From Falsirhodobacter xinxiangensis (lineage in GTDB: Bacteria; Pseudomonadota; Alphaproteobacteria; Rhodobacterales; Rhodobacteraceae): a DNA stretch of 64,000 nt. Position numbers and translations under genes: made by a program. The notes under the pieces were generated by a model. The model saw only the letters and a program-made list of their open reading frames with translations. It made no database searches and was not told the DNA's origin. Positions 7,851 through 16,153 of this stretch are shown here, in pieces. Position 1 is the first letter of the stretch; the number at the start of each line of letters is the position of its first letter. The DNA is taken from assembly GCF_004959935.1 (NCBI RefSeq), contig NZ_SMYN01000006.1:62001-126000 (forward strand), given 5' to 3'.

Positions 7851-8669
7851 TCACATCCGCGGCGCCACCGCAAGCGGTGCACCGATCTGGCGACCGACCT
7901 CGATGGCCGCTTCGCGCACCATTTCGCCAATCAGGGCGATGCGGGTATCGGGCAACCGCTGCACCGGGCCGGACACGGAAATGCCGGCCACCGCCTCGCC
8001 ATGCATGTTCAGGATGGGGGCGGCGACGCAGCGCATGCCGGGGGTGCGTTCCTCGTCATCGACGGCGTATCCCTGCCGCCGCGCCTCGTCCAGCGCGCGG
8101 CGCAGGGCGTCCGGCGTCGTCAGCGTCTGCGGGGTGAAGCGTTCCAGCGGGTGGGACAGCACCGCCGCCAGCCGATCCTCTCCCTGCGCCGACAGAAGCG
8201 CCTTGCCGATGCCGGAGGCGTGCATGGCCGACAGGGTGCCGGGCGGGAAGAAGGCGCGGATCATCTCGTGCGTTTCCACCTGGCTCAGGAACATCACGCG
8301 ACCCTGCCATTCGGCACCAAGGTTCGACGTCTCGCCGCTGCGTTCGGTCAGGGCGCGCATGACGGGGCGGGCGCGCTCGACCACATTGGTGCGGCGCAGG
8401 AAGGTCGATCCGATGCGGAAGGCAGCAGGGCCGACATGCCATTCCTGCCCTTCGGCGCTGATCTCCACGAATTGCCGGGATTCCAGGGTGGCAAGGACGC
8501 GGTGGATCGTGGCGACGGACTGGTCCAGCCCGGTGGCGATGCCCGTCAGTGTCGCACTGCCATTGTCGGACAGGAATTGCATCACGTCCAATGCCCGCTC
8601 CAGCGCCTGAATGGTCGGCGTTTCGGCGGCAAACATCGCCTTGGGGCGACCGCGTTTCGCAGGAGGCAT
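7851..8669 (-). CDS. bhcR: IclR family regulator of the beta-hydroxyaspartate cycle
   Basis: 272 residues starting at MPPAKRGRPK (GAGG lies just upstream on its strand). The N-terminal winged helix contains ATLTGIATGLDQSVATIHRVL. The C-terminal IclR effector domain includes FFPPGTLSAMHASGIGKALLS and RRQGYAVDDEE. In Paracoccus denitrificans the homologue BhcR lies divergent to bhcABCD and controls it in response to glyoxylate. The arrangement here is the same, which is the main ground for the symbol. The intergenic region carries a 9-base inverted repeat that may be its binding site. Confidence 0.88.
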   Translation of the reverse strand: MPPAKRGRPKAMFAAETPTIQALERALDVMQFLSDNGSATLTGIATGLDQSVATIHRVLATLESRQFVEISAEGQEWHVGPAAFRIGSTFLRRTNVVERARPVMRALTERSGETSNLGAEWQGRVMFLSQVETHEMIRAFFPPGTLSAMHASGIGKALLSAQGEDRLAAVLSHPLERFTPQTLTTPDALRRALDEARRQGYAVDDEERTPGMRCVAAPILNMHGEAVAGISVSGPVQRLPDTRIALIGEMVREAAIEVGRQIGAPLAVAPRM

Positions 8670-8683
8670 GATGGCACCTTTCG

Positions 8684-8755
8684 CTTGAAAAATGGCAAGT
8701 CCCGGCCAGTCCCGGATAATTTCGAATATTTCATCCAGCAAAATACTTTTTCAAG
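8684..8755. promoter_or_regulatory. Inverted repeat pair in the bhcR-bhcA promoter region
   Basis: CTTGAAAAA (8684-8692) and its exact reverse complement TTTTTCAAG (8747-8755) flank an AT-rich stretch between divergent bhcR (start 8669) and bhcA (start 8816). Nine perfectly matched bases per arm in GC-rich DNA, in the only control region of the cluster, make this a good candidate for BhcR binding. Individual promoter elements were not assigned. Confidence 0.5.
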
Positions 8756-8815
8756 AAAATTTCCTATCCCGCCCGCCGTTGCTACTTTGGCCAAGACGAT
8801 CGAGGAGGAGCGTTC

Positions 8816-9994
8816 ATGCAGAACCCTGTGTTCATTCCCGGACCCACCAACATTCCCGAATTCATCCGCAAGGCCGTGGACATGCCGACGCTGGACCACC
8901 GCTCGGCCACATTCGCCGCGATCCTGCGCCCCGCGCTGGAGGGTGTGCGCCGCGTGGTGAAATCGGACCGCGCCGAGGTGCTCGTCTTCCCCTCCACCGG
9001 CACCGGCGGGTGGGAGGCGGCGATCAGCAACACGCTGTCCCCCGGCGACCGCGTCCTTGCGGCGCGGCACGGGCTGTTCAGCCACCGCTGGATCGACATG
9101 TGCGAACGCCACGGGCTGGATATGGAGGTGGTGGAGGCCCCCTGGGGCGCGGCCCTGCCAGCAAGCCGTTTTGCGGAAATCCTTGCGGCGGACAAAAACC
9201 ACCGCATCAAGGCGGTCATCGCGACCCATAACGAGACGGCGACGGGCGTGCGGTCCGACATTGCAGCCGTCCGCCGCGCGCTGGACGCAGCGGGGCATCC
9301 GGCGCTGTTGCTGGTCGATGGCGTGAGTTCAATCGGGTCGATGGATTTCCGCATGGACGAATGGGGCGTCGATATCGCCGTGACTGGATCGCAGAAGGGG
9401 TTCATGCTGCCGCCGGGGCTGGCGATCCTTGCCCTGTCGCCGCGTGCGATGGCGGCGGTGAAATCCGCCACGCTGCCCCGCTGTTTCTTCGACTTCCGCG
9501 ACATGGCGGACGCACAGGCGAAGGGGCTCTACCCCTATACGCCTCCGGTCGGTTTGCTGAATGGGCTGCACGTCGCCTGCAACGCGCTGCTCCACGAGGG
9601 GCTTGAGGCCGTCTTTGCCCGCCACCGCCGCATTGCGGATGGGGTGCGGGCCGCCGCCAGCGCATGGGGCCTGCCGCTTTGCGCGGACGATCCGGCGACA
9701 TATTCCGATACGGTCAGCGCGATACGCACGCCGGACGGGTTCGATGCGAACCTTCTGGTGCACCGCGCGGCGACCGTCTACGGCACCTTCTTCGGCACTG
9801 GTCTTGGCCAGCTTTCGGGCCGCGCTTTCCGGATCGGGCATCTGGGCAGCATGACCGACGCGATGGCCCTGTCCGGCATCGCCACGATCGAAATGTGCAT
9901 GGCCGATCTGGGCCTGCCGATCCGCCTCGGTTCGGGCGTGGCCGCTGCGCAGGACGTCTATCGCCACCGCGATGCGATGAGGGCGGCGGCATGA
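8816..9994 (+). CDS. bhcA: L-aspartate-glyoxylate aminotransferase
   Basis: 392 residues, class V aminotransferase of the serine-glyoxylate type. Visible landmarks are FIPGPTNIPEFIRKA, STGTGGWEAA, LLVDGVSSIGSMDF and the PLP lysine in AVTGSQKGFMLPPG near residue 195. In the beta-hydroxyaspartate cycle it transaminates glyoxylate with L-aspartate, giving glycine and oxaloacetate. First gene of the plus-strand cluster with a strong GAGGAGGAG ribosome-binding site (8802-8810). It overlaps the next gene by four bases (ATGA). Assignment rests on the complete, ordered bhcABCD context. Confidence 0.92.
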   Translation: MQNPVFIPGPTNIPEFIRKAVDMPTLDHRSATFAAILRPALEGVRRVVKSDRAEVLVFPSTGTGGWEAAISNTLSPGDRVLAARHGLFSHRWIDMCERHGLDMEVVEAPWGAALPASRFAEILAADKNHRIKAVIATHNETATGVRSDIAAVRRALDAAGHPALLLVDGVSSIGSMDFRMDEWGVDIAVTGSQKGFMLPPGLAILALSPRAMAAVKSATLPRCFFDFRDMADAQAKGLYPYTPPVGLLNGLHVACNALLHEGLEAVFARHRRIADGVRAAASAWGLPLCADDPATYSDTVSAIRTPDGFDANLLVHRAATVYGTFFGTGLGQLSGRAFRIGHLGSMTDAMALSGIATIEMCMADLGLPIRLGSGVAAAQDVYRHRDAMRAAA

Positions 9995-10941
9995 TCCCGA
10001 CCTTCGACGATGTGCTGGCGGCCGAAGCCCGCATCCGCCCGCATATCCATCGCACCCCGGTCCTGACCTCGCGCATGATCGACGAGATGACCGGAGCCAG
10101 CCTGTTCTTCAAATGCGAGAACATGCAGAAGGCGGGGGCGTTCAAGGCGCGGGGGGCAACCAACGCGGTGTTCGGGCTTTCGGATGCGCAGGCGGCGCGG
10201 GGGGTGGCGACCCATTCGTCGGGCAATCACGGGACGTGCCTTGCCTATGCCGCCGGGCGGCGGGGCGTTCCCTGCACCGTCGTCATGCCGCACACCGCAC
10301 CGCAAGCCAAGAAGGACGCCGTGCGCGGATATGGTGCGCGGGTGGTCGAATGCGAGCCGTCCACCAGCAGTCGCGAGGCGGTCTTCGCCGAGGTGATGGA
10401 CGGCACGGGGGCCGAATTCGTGCACCCCTACAACGACCCGCGCGTCATCGCGGGGCAGGGCACCTGCGCGCTGGAGTTGGAGACGCAGGCGGATGGGCTG
10501 GATGCGGTGATCGCGCCCATCGGCGGCGGCGGGATGGTGTCGGGCACCGTGCTTGCGCTGTCCGAGGCCGCGCCGGATCGCCGGATATTCGCCGCCGAAC
10601 CGGAGCAGGCCGACGATGCCGCCCGCAGCTTTCGCGCAGGCCACATCATCGCCGACGATGCGCCGGACACCATCGCCGACGGCCTGAAGGTGCCGCTCAA
10701 GGAACTGACATGGCATTTCGTCCGGCGGATCGACGATATCCTGACCGTATCCGAGGCCGAGATCGTCGCGGCGATGGAACTCATCTGGAAAAGGCTCAAG
10801 ATCGTGGCCGAGCCGTCAAGTGCCGTGCCGCTGGCCGCGATCCTGAAGAACCGAGACATCTTCGCGGGCCAGCGCGTAGGTGTCATTCTGACCGGCGGCA
10901 ATGTCGATCTGAGGAAACTGCCATGGGGAGGCAAGGAATGA
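9991..10941 (+). CDS. bhcB: erythro-beta-hydroxyaspartate dehydratase
   Basis: 316 residues of the fold-type II PLP family (threonine dehydratase/serine racemase). The PLP lysine is in ENMQKAGAFKARGATNAV near residue 53, SSGNHG holds the substrate loop, and APIGGGGMVSG is the phosphate-binding glycine loop. In the cycle it dehydrates beta-hydroxyaspartate to iminosuccinate. Outside this context it would be called threonine/serine dehydratase or racemase. It is joined to bhcA and bhcC by ATGA overlaps, so translation is probably coupled. Confidence 0.92.
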   Translation: MIPTFDDVLAAEARIRPHIHRTPVLTSRMIDEMTGASLFFKCENMQKAGAFKARGATNAVFGLSDAQAARGVATHSSGNHGTCLAYAAGRRGVPCTVVMPHTAPQAKKDAVRGYGARVVECEPSTSSREAVFAEVMDGTGAEFVHPYNDPRVIAGQGTCALELETQADGLDAVIAPIGGGGMVSGTVLALSEAAPDRRIFAAEPEQADDAARSFRAGHIIADDAPDTIADGLKVPLKELTWHFVRRIDDILTVSEAEIVAAMELIWKRLKIVAEPSSAVPLAAILKNRDIFAGQRVGVILTGGNVDLRKLPWGGKE

Positions 10942-12101
10942 ACGTCGAAAGCAAGTTGAACGGATTCGAGGTGGGCTATGACATTCCCGCGCTTCCGGGG
11001 ATGGACGAGGCCGAGATCCAGACGCCCTGCCTGATCCTCGATCTGGACGCGCTGGAGCGGAACATCCGCAAGATGGGCGATCATGCCCGTGCGAATGGAA
11101 TGCGCCATCGCAGCCACGGCAAGATGCACAAATCGGTGGATGTGCAGAAGTTGCAACAGGATCTTGGCGGTGCGGTCGGCGTCTGCTGCCAGAAGGTGTC
11201 GGAGGCCGAGGTCTTTGCCCGCGGCGGCATCCGCGACATTCTGGTGACGAACGAGGTGCGCGATCCGGCCAAGATCGACCGTCTGGCACGGATGCCGAAG
11301 CTGGGCGCCAAAGTCACCGTCTGCGTGGACGATGTGGCCAACGTGTCCGAACTGTCCGCTGCGGTCACGCGCCACGGCACCGCGCTTGATTGCTATGTCG
11401 AGATCGACTGCGGCGCGGGGCGCTGTGGCGTGACCTCGCCCGAGGCGGTGGTGAAGATCGCCCGCGCCATCGACGCGGCGCCGGGGCTGCGTTTTACCGG
11501 CATTCAGGCCTATCAGGGCGCGATGCAGCATATCGAAGGCTTCGAGGATCGCCGCGCCAAGCTGGATGCCGCCGTGGCGCTGGTGACATCGGGGGTCGAT
11601 GCGCTGAGCGCTGTGGGGCTGCCGCCGGAATTCGTCTCGGGCGGCGGCACGGGGTCCTATTATTTCGAAAGCGCATCGGGCGTGTATAACGAGCTGCAAT
11701 GCGGTTCCTATGCCTTCATGGACGCCGATTACGGGCGCATCCGCGACAAGGATGGCCAGCGGATCGACCAAGGCGAATGGCAGAACGCGCTGTTCATCCT
11801 GACCAGCGTGATGAGCCATGCGAAGGCGGACAAGGCGATCTGCGATGCAGGGCTGAAGGCGCAGTCGGTGGACAGCGGGCTGCCCTTCGTCTTTGGGCGG
11901 GACGATGTGACATATGTCAAATGTTCCGACGAACATGGGGTGATCGACGATCCCCAAGGCGTGCTGCGCGTGAACGACAGGCTGCGGTTGGTGCCGGGCC
12001 ATTGCGATCCGACGTGCAACGTCCATGACTGGTATGTGGGCGTGCGCGGCGGCAAGGTCGAGCAGGTCTGGCCGGTATCCGCACGCGGGCGGGCCTATTG
12101 A
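10938..12101 (+). CDS. bhcC: erythro-beta-hydroxyaspartate aldolase
   Basis: 387 residues, D-threonine-aldolase-like with an alanine-racemase-type PLP barrel. The N-terminal region has TPCLILDLDALERNI and the PLP lysine segment RSHGKMHKS. The C-terminal domain has VPGHCDPTCNVHDW, whose His/Cys residues form the divalent metal site of the family. It condenses glyoxylate and glycine to (2R,3S)-beta-hydroxyaspartate, the entry step of the cycle. It starts inside the bhcB stop (ATGA) and its own stop overlaps the bhcD start by one base. Confidence 0.92.
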   Translation: MNVESKLNGFEVGYDIPALPGMDEAEIQTPCLILDLDALERNIRKMGDHARANGMRHRSHGKMHKSVDVQKLQQDLGGAVGVCCQKVSEAEVFARGGIRDILVTNEVRDPAKIDRLARMPKLGAKVTVCVDDVANVSELSAAVTRHGTALDCYVEIDCGAGRCGVTSPEAVVKIARAIDAAPGLRFTGIQAYQGAMQHIEGFEDRRAKLDAAVALVTSGVDALSAVGLPPEFVSGGGTGSYYFESASGVYNELQCGSYAFMDADYGRIRDKDGQRIDQGEWQNALFILTSVMSHAKADKAICDAGLKAQSVDSGLPFVFGRDDVTYVKCSDEHGVIDDPQGVLRVNDRLRLVPGHCDPTCNVHDWYVGVRGGKVEQVWPVSARGRAY

Positions 12102-13030
12102 TGCTGGTGCTGCCCGAAGCCGCCATTGCGGGGCTGATCACGCGCGAGGATTGCTTCGACGCTGTCGAAAATGTCTTCGTCGCGATGGCGGAAGGCGCGG
12201 CGCGGAACTTCCCCGTCATCCGCGAGCCCCTTGGCCATGCCGATGCGATCTATGGCGTGAAGTCCGGCTTCGGCGGGGCGCTGGGCCTTAAATCCGGCGG
12301 GTTCTGGCCGGGAAATGCCGCGCGGGGGCTGACGAACCACCAATCCACGATCCTGCTGTTCGATCCCGATACCGGGCAATGCAGCGCGGCGGTGGGGGGG
12401 AACCTCATCACCGCGCTGCGGACTGCGGCAGCGGCGGCCGTGTCGATCCGGCATCTGGCGCGGCAGGATGCGGCGGTGCTTGGGATCGTCGGGGCGGGAC
12501 ATCAATCGGCGTTCCAGCTTCGCGCCGCGCTGGACCAGCTCCCGTTCCGGAAGGTGCTGGCGTGGAACCGTTCGGCCAAGGGGCTGGACCGGCTTGCCAT
12601 CGTTGCCGCCGAAGCGGGCGTGCCGTTCGAGGCGGTGCCGCTGGATCGGCTTGAGGCGGAGGCGGAGGTGATCGTGACGATCCTGTCCTCCTTCGCGCCG
12701 GTGTTGCGCAGGGTCCGCCCCGGCACGCATCTGGCCTGCATGGGCACGGACACGCGCGGCAAACAGGAAATCGCGCCGGACATCCTGCAATCGGCCAGCC
12801 TGTTCACCGACGAGATCGCGCAGGCCGTCACCATCGGAGAATGCCAGCACGCGGCGAACCCGGCGATCGTGCCGCTGGGCCGCGTGATCGGCCGCCATGC
12901 CGGACGCACCCGCGATGACGAGGTGACGCTGTTCGACGGCACCGGCGTCGCGCTTCAGGATCTGGCCGTCGCGGCGCGGGTGGTCGAACGCGCGCGGGCG
13001 GCCGGGATCGGGACGGAGGCCGCCTTCTAG
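12101..13030 (+). CDS. bhcD: Iminosuccinate reductase
   Basis: 309 residues of the ornithine cyclodeaminase/mu-crystallin family. It has the dimerisation and substrate region GVKSGFGGALGLKSGGFW, the Rossmann loop GIVGAGHQS near residue 130, and LFDGTGVALQDLAVA at the C-terminus. In the beta-hydroxyaspartate cycle it reduces iminosuccinate to L-aspartate with NADH, closing the loop with BhcA. The ATG at 12101 is used; a TTG one codon earlier is possible. No terminator is evident before the next gene 61 bases on. Confidence 0.9.
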   Translation: MLVLPEAAIAGLITREDCFDAVENVFVAMAEGAARNFPVIREPLGHADAIYGVKSGFGGALGLKSGGFWPGNAARGLTNHQSTILLFDPDTGQCSAAVGGNLITALRTAAAAAVSIRHLARQDAAVLGIVGAGHQSAFQLRAALDQLPFRKVLAWNRSAKGLDRLAIVAAEAGVPFEAVPLDRLEAEAEVIVTILSSFAPVLRRVRPGTHLACMGTDTRGKQEIAPDILQSASLFTDEIAQAVTIGECQHAANPAIVPLGRVIGRHAGRTRDDEVTLFDGTGVALQDLAVAARVVERARAAGIGTEAAF

Positions 13031-13091
13031 TCACGAAACCGTCGCGTTTGCACATTACCCGCGCTTGACCTGCTGCAAACGAAAGACCGCG

Positions 13092-13706
13092 ATGAAACTT
13101 GGTATCGAGCCGACCCTCCACCAGCCCGTCAACCTGCATGATGCGGTGCTGGGCGCCTATGTCGAGATTGGCGAGGGCAGCATCCTCAGCAACGCCGCGC
13201 TGGACGACTATTCCTATTGCGGGCCGCGCTGCGACATCGCCAATGCGCGGATCGGGCGGTTTTCCAACATCGCGTCCAACGTGCGGATCGGGCCGACCGA
13301 CCATCCGCTGGACCGCGCAAGCCTACATCATTTCCTGTATCGTTCCGCGTGGTATTGGGACGATGCCGAAGACGATGCGGCGTTCTTCGAGGCGCGCAAG
13401 ACACGGCTTGCCCATATCGGGCATGACACATGGATCGGACATGGTGCCATCGTGAAACCCGGCATCACCATCGGCGACGGTGCCGTGGTCGCGGCGGGCG
13501 CGGTCGTGACGCGGGACGTTCCGCCCTACATGATCGTGGCGGGTCTTCCTGCAACACCGATGCGACCGCGCCTTGTGCCTGAACTGGCCCAACGGATGCA
13601 GGCGCTGGCATGGTGGTTCTGGCCGCACGAGGTTCTGCGCGAAAGGCTGGCCGATTTCCGCAGCCTGCCGCCCGAGGAGTTCCTGAACCGTTACGAGCGC
13701 AGCTGA
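13092..13706 (+). CDS. Hexapeptide-repeat acyltransferase, phosphonate-cluster type
   Basis: 204 residues with a left-handed beta-helix: hexapeptides from about residue 15 to 60 (VEIGEGS, ILSNAAL, IANARIG), an insert with HPLDRASLHHF and YWDDAEDD, then IGHDTWIGHGAIVKPGI, IGDGAVVAAGAVV and the closing PPYMIVAGLPA. The insert and the W-W-F-W-P-H tail match the transferase commonly found in phn (C-P lyase) clusters and often named chloramphenicol acetyltransferase. No phn genes are here. It lies 61 bases after bhcD and could be read through from it. It overlaps the DUF1003 gene by 16 bases tail to tail. Confidence 0.75.
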   Translation: MKLGIEPTLHQPVNLHDAVLGAYVEIGEGSILSNAALDDYSYCGPRCDIANARIGRFSNIASNVRIGPTDHPLDRASLHHFLYRSAWYWDDAEDDAAFFEARKTRLAHIGHDTWIGHGAIVKPGITIGDGAVVAAGAVVTRDVPPYMIVAGLPATPMRPRLVPELAQRMQALAWWFWPHEVLRERLADFRSLPPEEFLNRYERS

Positions 13707-14203
13707 ATGATCCGGCAAAGCTCGGCGATCTGGTCCGCCTGGCGGTCCAATTTCTCGTGCAGGTGCATGATCTCCAGCTCCGCCTTCAGGTTCACCTCGT
13801 AGTCGTTGTTGGCCGTCATGCGATCCTTCATCCCCTGACGGTTCTGCGACATCATGATGACCGGGGCCTGTATCGCGGCCAGCATCGACAGCACGAGGTT
13901 CAGGAACACGAAGGGATAGGGGTCGAACACGTCGCGCAGGGGCAGGATGGCCGTGTTGATCAGCACCCAGGCCGCCAGAACGACCGTGAACGCGATGATG
14001 AACGTCCAAGATCCGCCAAAGGCCGCGACCCGGTCTGCAAGCCGCTGGCCGAAGGTCGCCTCGTTTCCGATGACGTCATTGCTGTTGACCGTCAGCGAAT
14101 GGCGGCGCGCGATGGCCTTCAGCACCCGGCCTTCGCGCGGGGAAAGCCCGGCGGTGTCCGATTGAAGCAGGCGCTGCGCAAGCTGCTGGATTTCAGTTTC
14201 CAT
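13691..14203 (-). CDS. DUF1003 membrane protein
   Basis: 170 residues starting at METEIQQ behind an AAGGAGAG site. The DUF1003 core contains FGQRLADRVAAFGGSW, two membrane helices separated by LRDVFDPYPFVFLN, and AIQAPVIMMSQNRQ. The C-terminal tail is predicted coiled coil (ELEIMHLHEKLDRQADQIAEL). The function of the family is unknown. It is divergent from the LacI regulator. Confidence 0.85.
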   Translation of the reverse strand: METEIQQLAQRLLQSDTAGLSPREGRVLKAIARRHSLTVNSNDVIGNEATFGQRLADRVAAFGGSWTFIIAFTVVLAAWVLINTAILPLRDVFDPYPFVFLNLVLSMLAAIQAPVIMMSQNRQGMKDRMTANNDYEVNLKAELEIMHLHEKLDRQADQIAELCRIIQLRS

Positions 14204-14235
14204 GGCACTCTCCTTTCGCGATCTTTCCGGCGGGC

Positions 14236-14258
14236 GTTTTTTCTTGTAAAGAAAAAAC
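14236..14258. promoter_or_regulatory. Perfect 23-base operator-like palindrome before the LacI gene
   Basis: GTTTTTTCTT (14236-14245), spacer GTA, AAGAAAAAAC (14249-14258). Ten perfectly matched bases per arm lie 12 bases before the LacI-type regulator start and 33 bases before the divergent DUF1003 gene. Its position makes an autoregulatory operator more likely than a terminator. The half-site TTTCTTG (14240-14246) recurs at 17304 before the sugar operon. Confidence 0.6.
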
Positions 14259-14270
14259 TTCACATGCGGC

Positions 14271-15305
14271 ATGGGGACCAGGGTGACGAAAAAGCTTCCG
14301 CGCACGATGGAGGAATTCGCAGTTGCGTGCGGCGTGTCCCGTCCCACCCTGTCCAAATTCTTCGAAAATCCCGACAGCGTCAAAGGCTCGACCCGTCAGC
14401 GGATCGAGGCGAAGCTGGAGGAGACAGGGTATCGCCCGAACCTTTACGCGCGGAACCTGAACCGCAAGCGGACGCGCACGGTGGGAATCGTCGTGCCGTC
14501 GATCAACGATCCCTTCTATGCCGGGCTGGTGACGCGGCTGGAAATCCTGTTGCGCGCGCAGGGATACTGGCCGCTGACCATATCGCCGCACGGCCAGCCG
14601 GAGCTGGAGGGCGAGGCGCTTCTGACGCTGCAATCGCTGAAGGTGGGCGGCGCGTTGATCGCGCCTTTGGGATTCGCATCCGACCTTGGCGCGATGGCAC
14701 GATTTGCCGAAGGCACGCCTTGCGTCTTTCTTGACAATGCCATCGGCACGCTTGGCCCCTTCGTCGGGACCGACAACGCGCAAAGCGTCGGCACGATGGT
14801 GGACTACCTGTGCCGTTCGGGATCGGCGCCGATCTATCTGAACACTCCGGCCGTGAACCGCGGCGTGAATGAGCGCCGCGCGGCCTATGAAAGCGCGGTC
14901 GCCCGGCATGGCGCGACGCCGGTGGTGCTGGATTCGGATATGGGCCATCCGTGGGATCTGGAGCAGGTCGGCCATGACCGGATGCGCGCCTGCATCGCGG
15001 ATGGTTTGCCGGGCACGACGATCCTCTGCGCCAACGACCGGCTGGCCTTCGGCGTCATCGCGGCGGCGCATGAGGCGGGGCTGCGCGTCGGGCATGGCGC
15101 GGGGTTCGATCTGCGGGTGGCGGGCCATGACGACCACCCGCTCAGCCGGTTCAGCGCGCCGTCGCTGACCACGATGGCGCAGGATTACGACGCGATATGC
15201 CACAAGGCGGGCGATCTCTTGCTGGCCGCGCTGGAGGGTGGGCGACTGGATCACGCGGATTCGACACGGCTTCCGGCCAAGCTGGTGATGCGCGGGTCGG
15301 CCTAG
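14271..15305 (+). CDS. LacI family transcriptional regulator
   Basis: 344 residues. The N-terminal LacI helix-turn-helix reads TMEEFAVACGVSRPTLSKFFENP with the hinge TGYRPNLYARNLNRKRT. The periplasmic-binding-protein-like effector domain starts at VGIVVPSINDPFYAG and ends near LPAKLVMRGSA. A GTG at 14283 is an alternative start with a slightly better upstream purine run. It is adjacent to, and probably controls, the sugar locus that begins on the other side of the esterase/oxidoreductase pair. Its TAG and the convergent esterase's TAG share CTAG at 15302-15305. Confidence 0.88.
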   Translation: MGTRVTKKLPRTMEEFAVACGVSRPTLSKFFENPDSVKGSTRQRIEAKLEETGYRPNLYARNLNRKRTRTVGIVVPSINDPFYAGLVTRLEILLRAQGYWPLTISPHGQPELEGEALLTLQSLKVGGALIAPLGFASDLGAMARFAEGTPCVFLDNAIGTLGPFVGTDNAQSVGTMVDYLCRSGSAPIYLNTPAVNRGVNERRAAYESAVARHGATPVVLDSDMGHPWDLEQVGHDRMRACIADGLPGTTILCANDRLAFGVIAAAHEAGLRVGHGAGFDLRVAGHDDHPLSRFSAPSLTTMAQDYDAICHKAGDLLLAALEGGRLDHADSTRLPAKLVMRGSA

Positions 15306-16153
15306 ATCCCTCGCGCGTCGAGGAAGGCGGCGCTGGCGGCAATCGCCTCGGCCGCGGCAGGGTCAAAACGGTCCATGCTGAGGAACCCGTGCAGGCTGCC
15401 GGGCCAAAGGTCCGTCTGAACATCGACACCCGACGCTGCGAGCAAATCGGCATAGGCGCGCCCTTCGTCATGCAGGATGTCCGCGCCCGCCAGCGCGACA
15501 TGGGCGGGCGCGGCCCCGCGCGGATCGCCCAGCAGTGGCGTTGCGCGCCAATCCGCGGGATCGGGGCGATACTGGTCGCGGAACCAGTGCATCGTGTCCG
15601 CCGTCAACCCGAACCCCGTCGCAAAACGGCTGCCATCATAGGGGCCAAGCGCGGTGTTCGGATAGAACAGCAGCTGCGCCGCAGGTTGCGGCAAGGCGGG
15701 ATCCCGCGCCGCGCAAAGCGCCGTGACGGCGGCCAGATTACCCCCCGCGCTGTCACCCGCCACGATCACCCCGGCGGGCAGGGCCCGAAGGCAGGCCAGC
15801 GCATCCTGCTGCGCGGCGGGAAAGGGATGTTCAGGTGCCAGCCTGTAATCCGGCGCGATCACCGTGGCATGGCAGGCTGTCGCCAAACGCTGGCAGATCG
15901 CCGCATGCGAACGGGGGGAGCCGACGACCCAGCCCCCGCCGTGGAAATAGAGGATGGTGCGCGCGCCGCTGCCCCATCGCAGCGCGGGCAGGCCGGCGAT
16001 CTCGCATCGTTCCGCCACGGGGGCCTCGGGCGGCGATTGCGTCAGCGGCCACGCGGCATCGAAGGCAGCGCGCGCCTCGGGGGCGGTCATCGACTCGAAC
16101 GGCGGGCCGCCTTTCAGGGCGAGGACCGCACGGGCACCGTCAGAAAGCGTCAC
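15302..16153 (-). CDS. Alpha/beta hydrolase, hormone-sensitive-lipase (acetyl esterase) type
   Basis: 283 residues. The oxyanion motif HGGGWVVGS near residue 70 and the nucleophile elbow GDSAGGN near residue 133 mark the HSL family. A terminal SLHGF carries the catalytic His, and LAGADILHDEG is the usual Asp region. It would hydrolyse a short-chain ester or lactone in the cytoplasm. The start is GTG, overlapping the stop of the upstream oxidoreductase by four bases, so the two form an operon divergent from the sugar transporter. It might deacylate the imported sugar, but that is inference. Confidence 0.8.
   Translation of the reverse strand: MTLSDGARAVLALKGGPPFESMTAPEARAAFDAAWPLTQSPPEAPVAERCEIAGLPALRWGSGARTILYFHGGGWVVGSPRSHAAICQRLATACHATVIAPDYRLAPEHPFPAAQQDALACLRALPAGVIVAGDSAGGNLAAVTALCAARDPALPQPAAQLLFYPNTALGPYDGSRFATGFGLTADTMHWFRDQYRPDPADWRATPLLGDPRGAAPAHVALAGADILHDEGRAYADLLAASGVDVQTDLWPGSLHGFLSMDRFDPAAAEAIAASAAFLDARGI

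Noticed and set aside
6192-8960. Very long open frame on the plus strand (over 900 codons) running through the prephenate dehydrogenase, XdhC and antisense bhcR regions
   Set aside because: It has Arg/Gly/Ala/Pro-rich composition with no domain. It is a shadow frame of GC-rich codons opposite or out of phase with well-supported genes.
14236-14258. Palindrome read as a terminator because of its T and A runs
   Set aside because: It lies between two divergent gene starts, where no transcript ends are expected. An operator is more likely.
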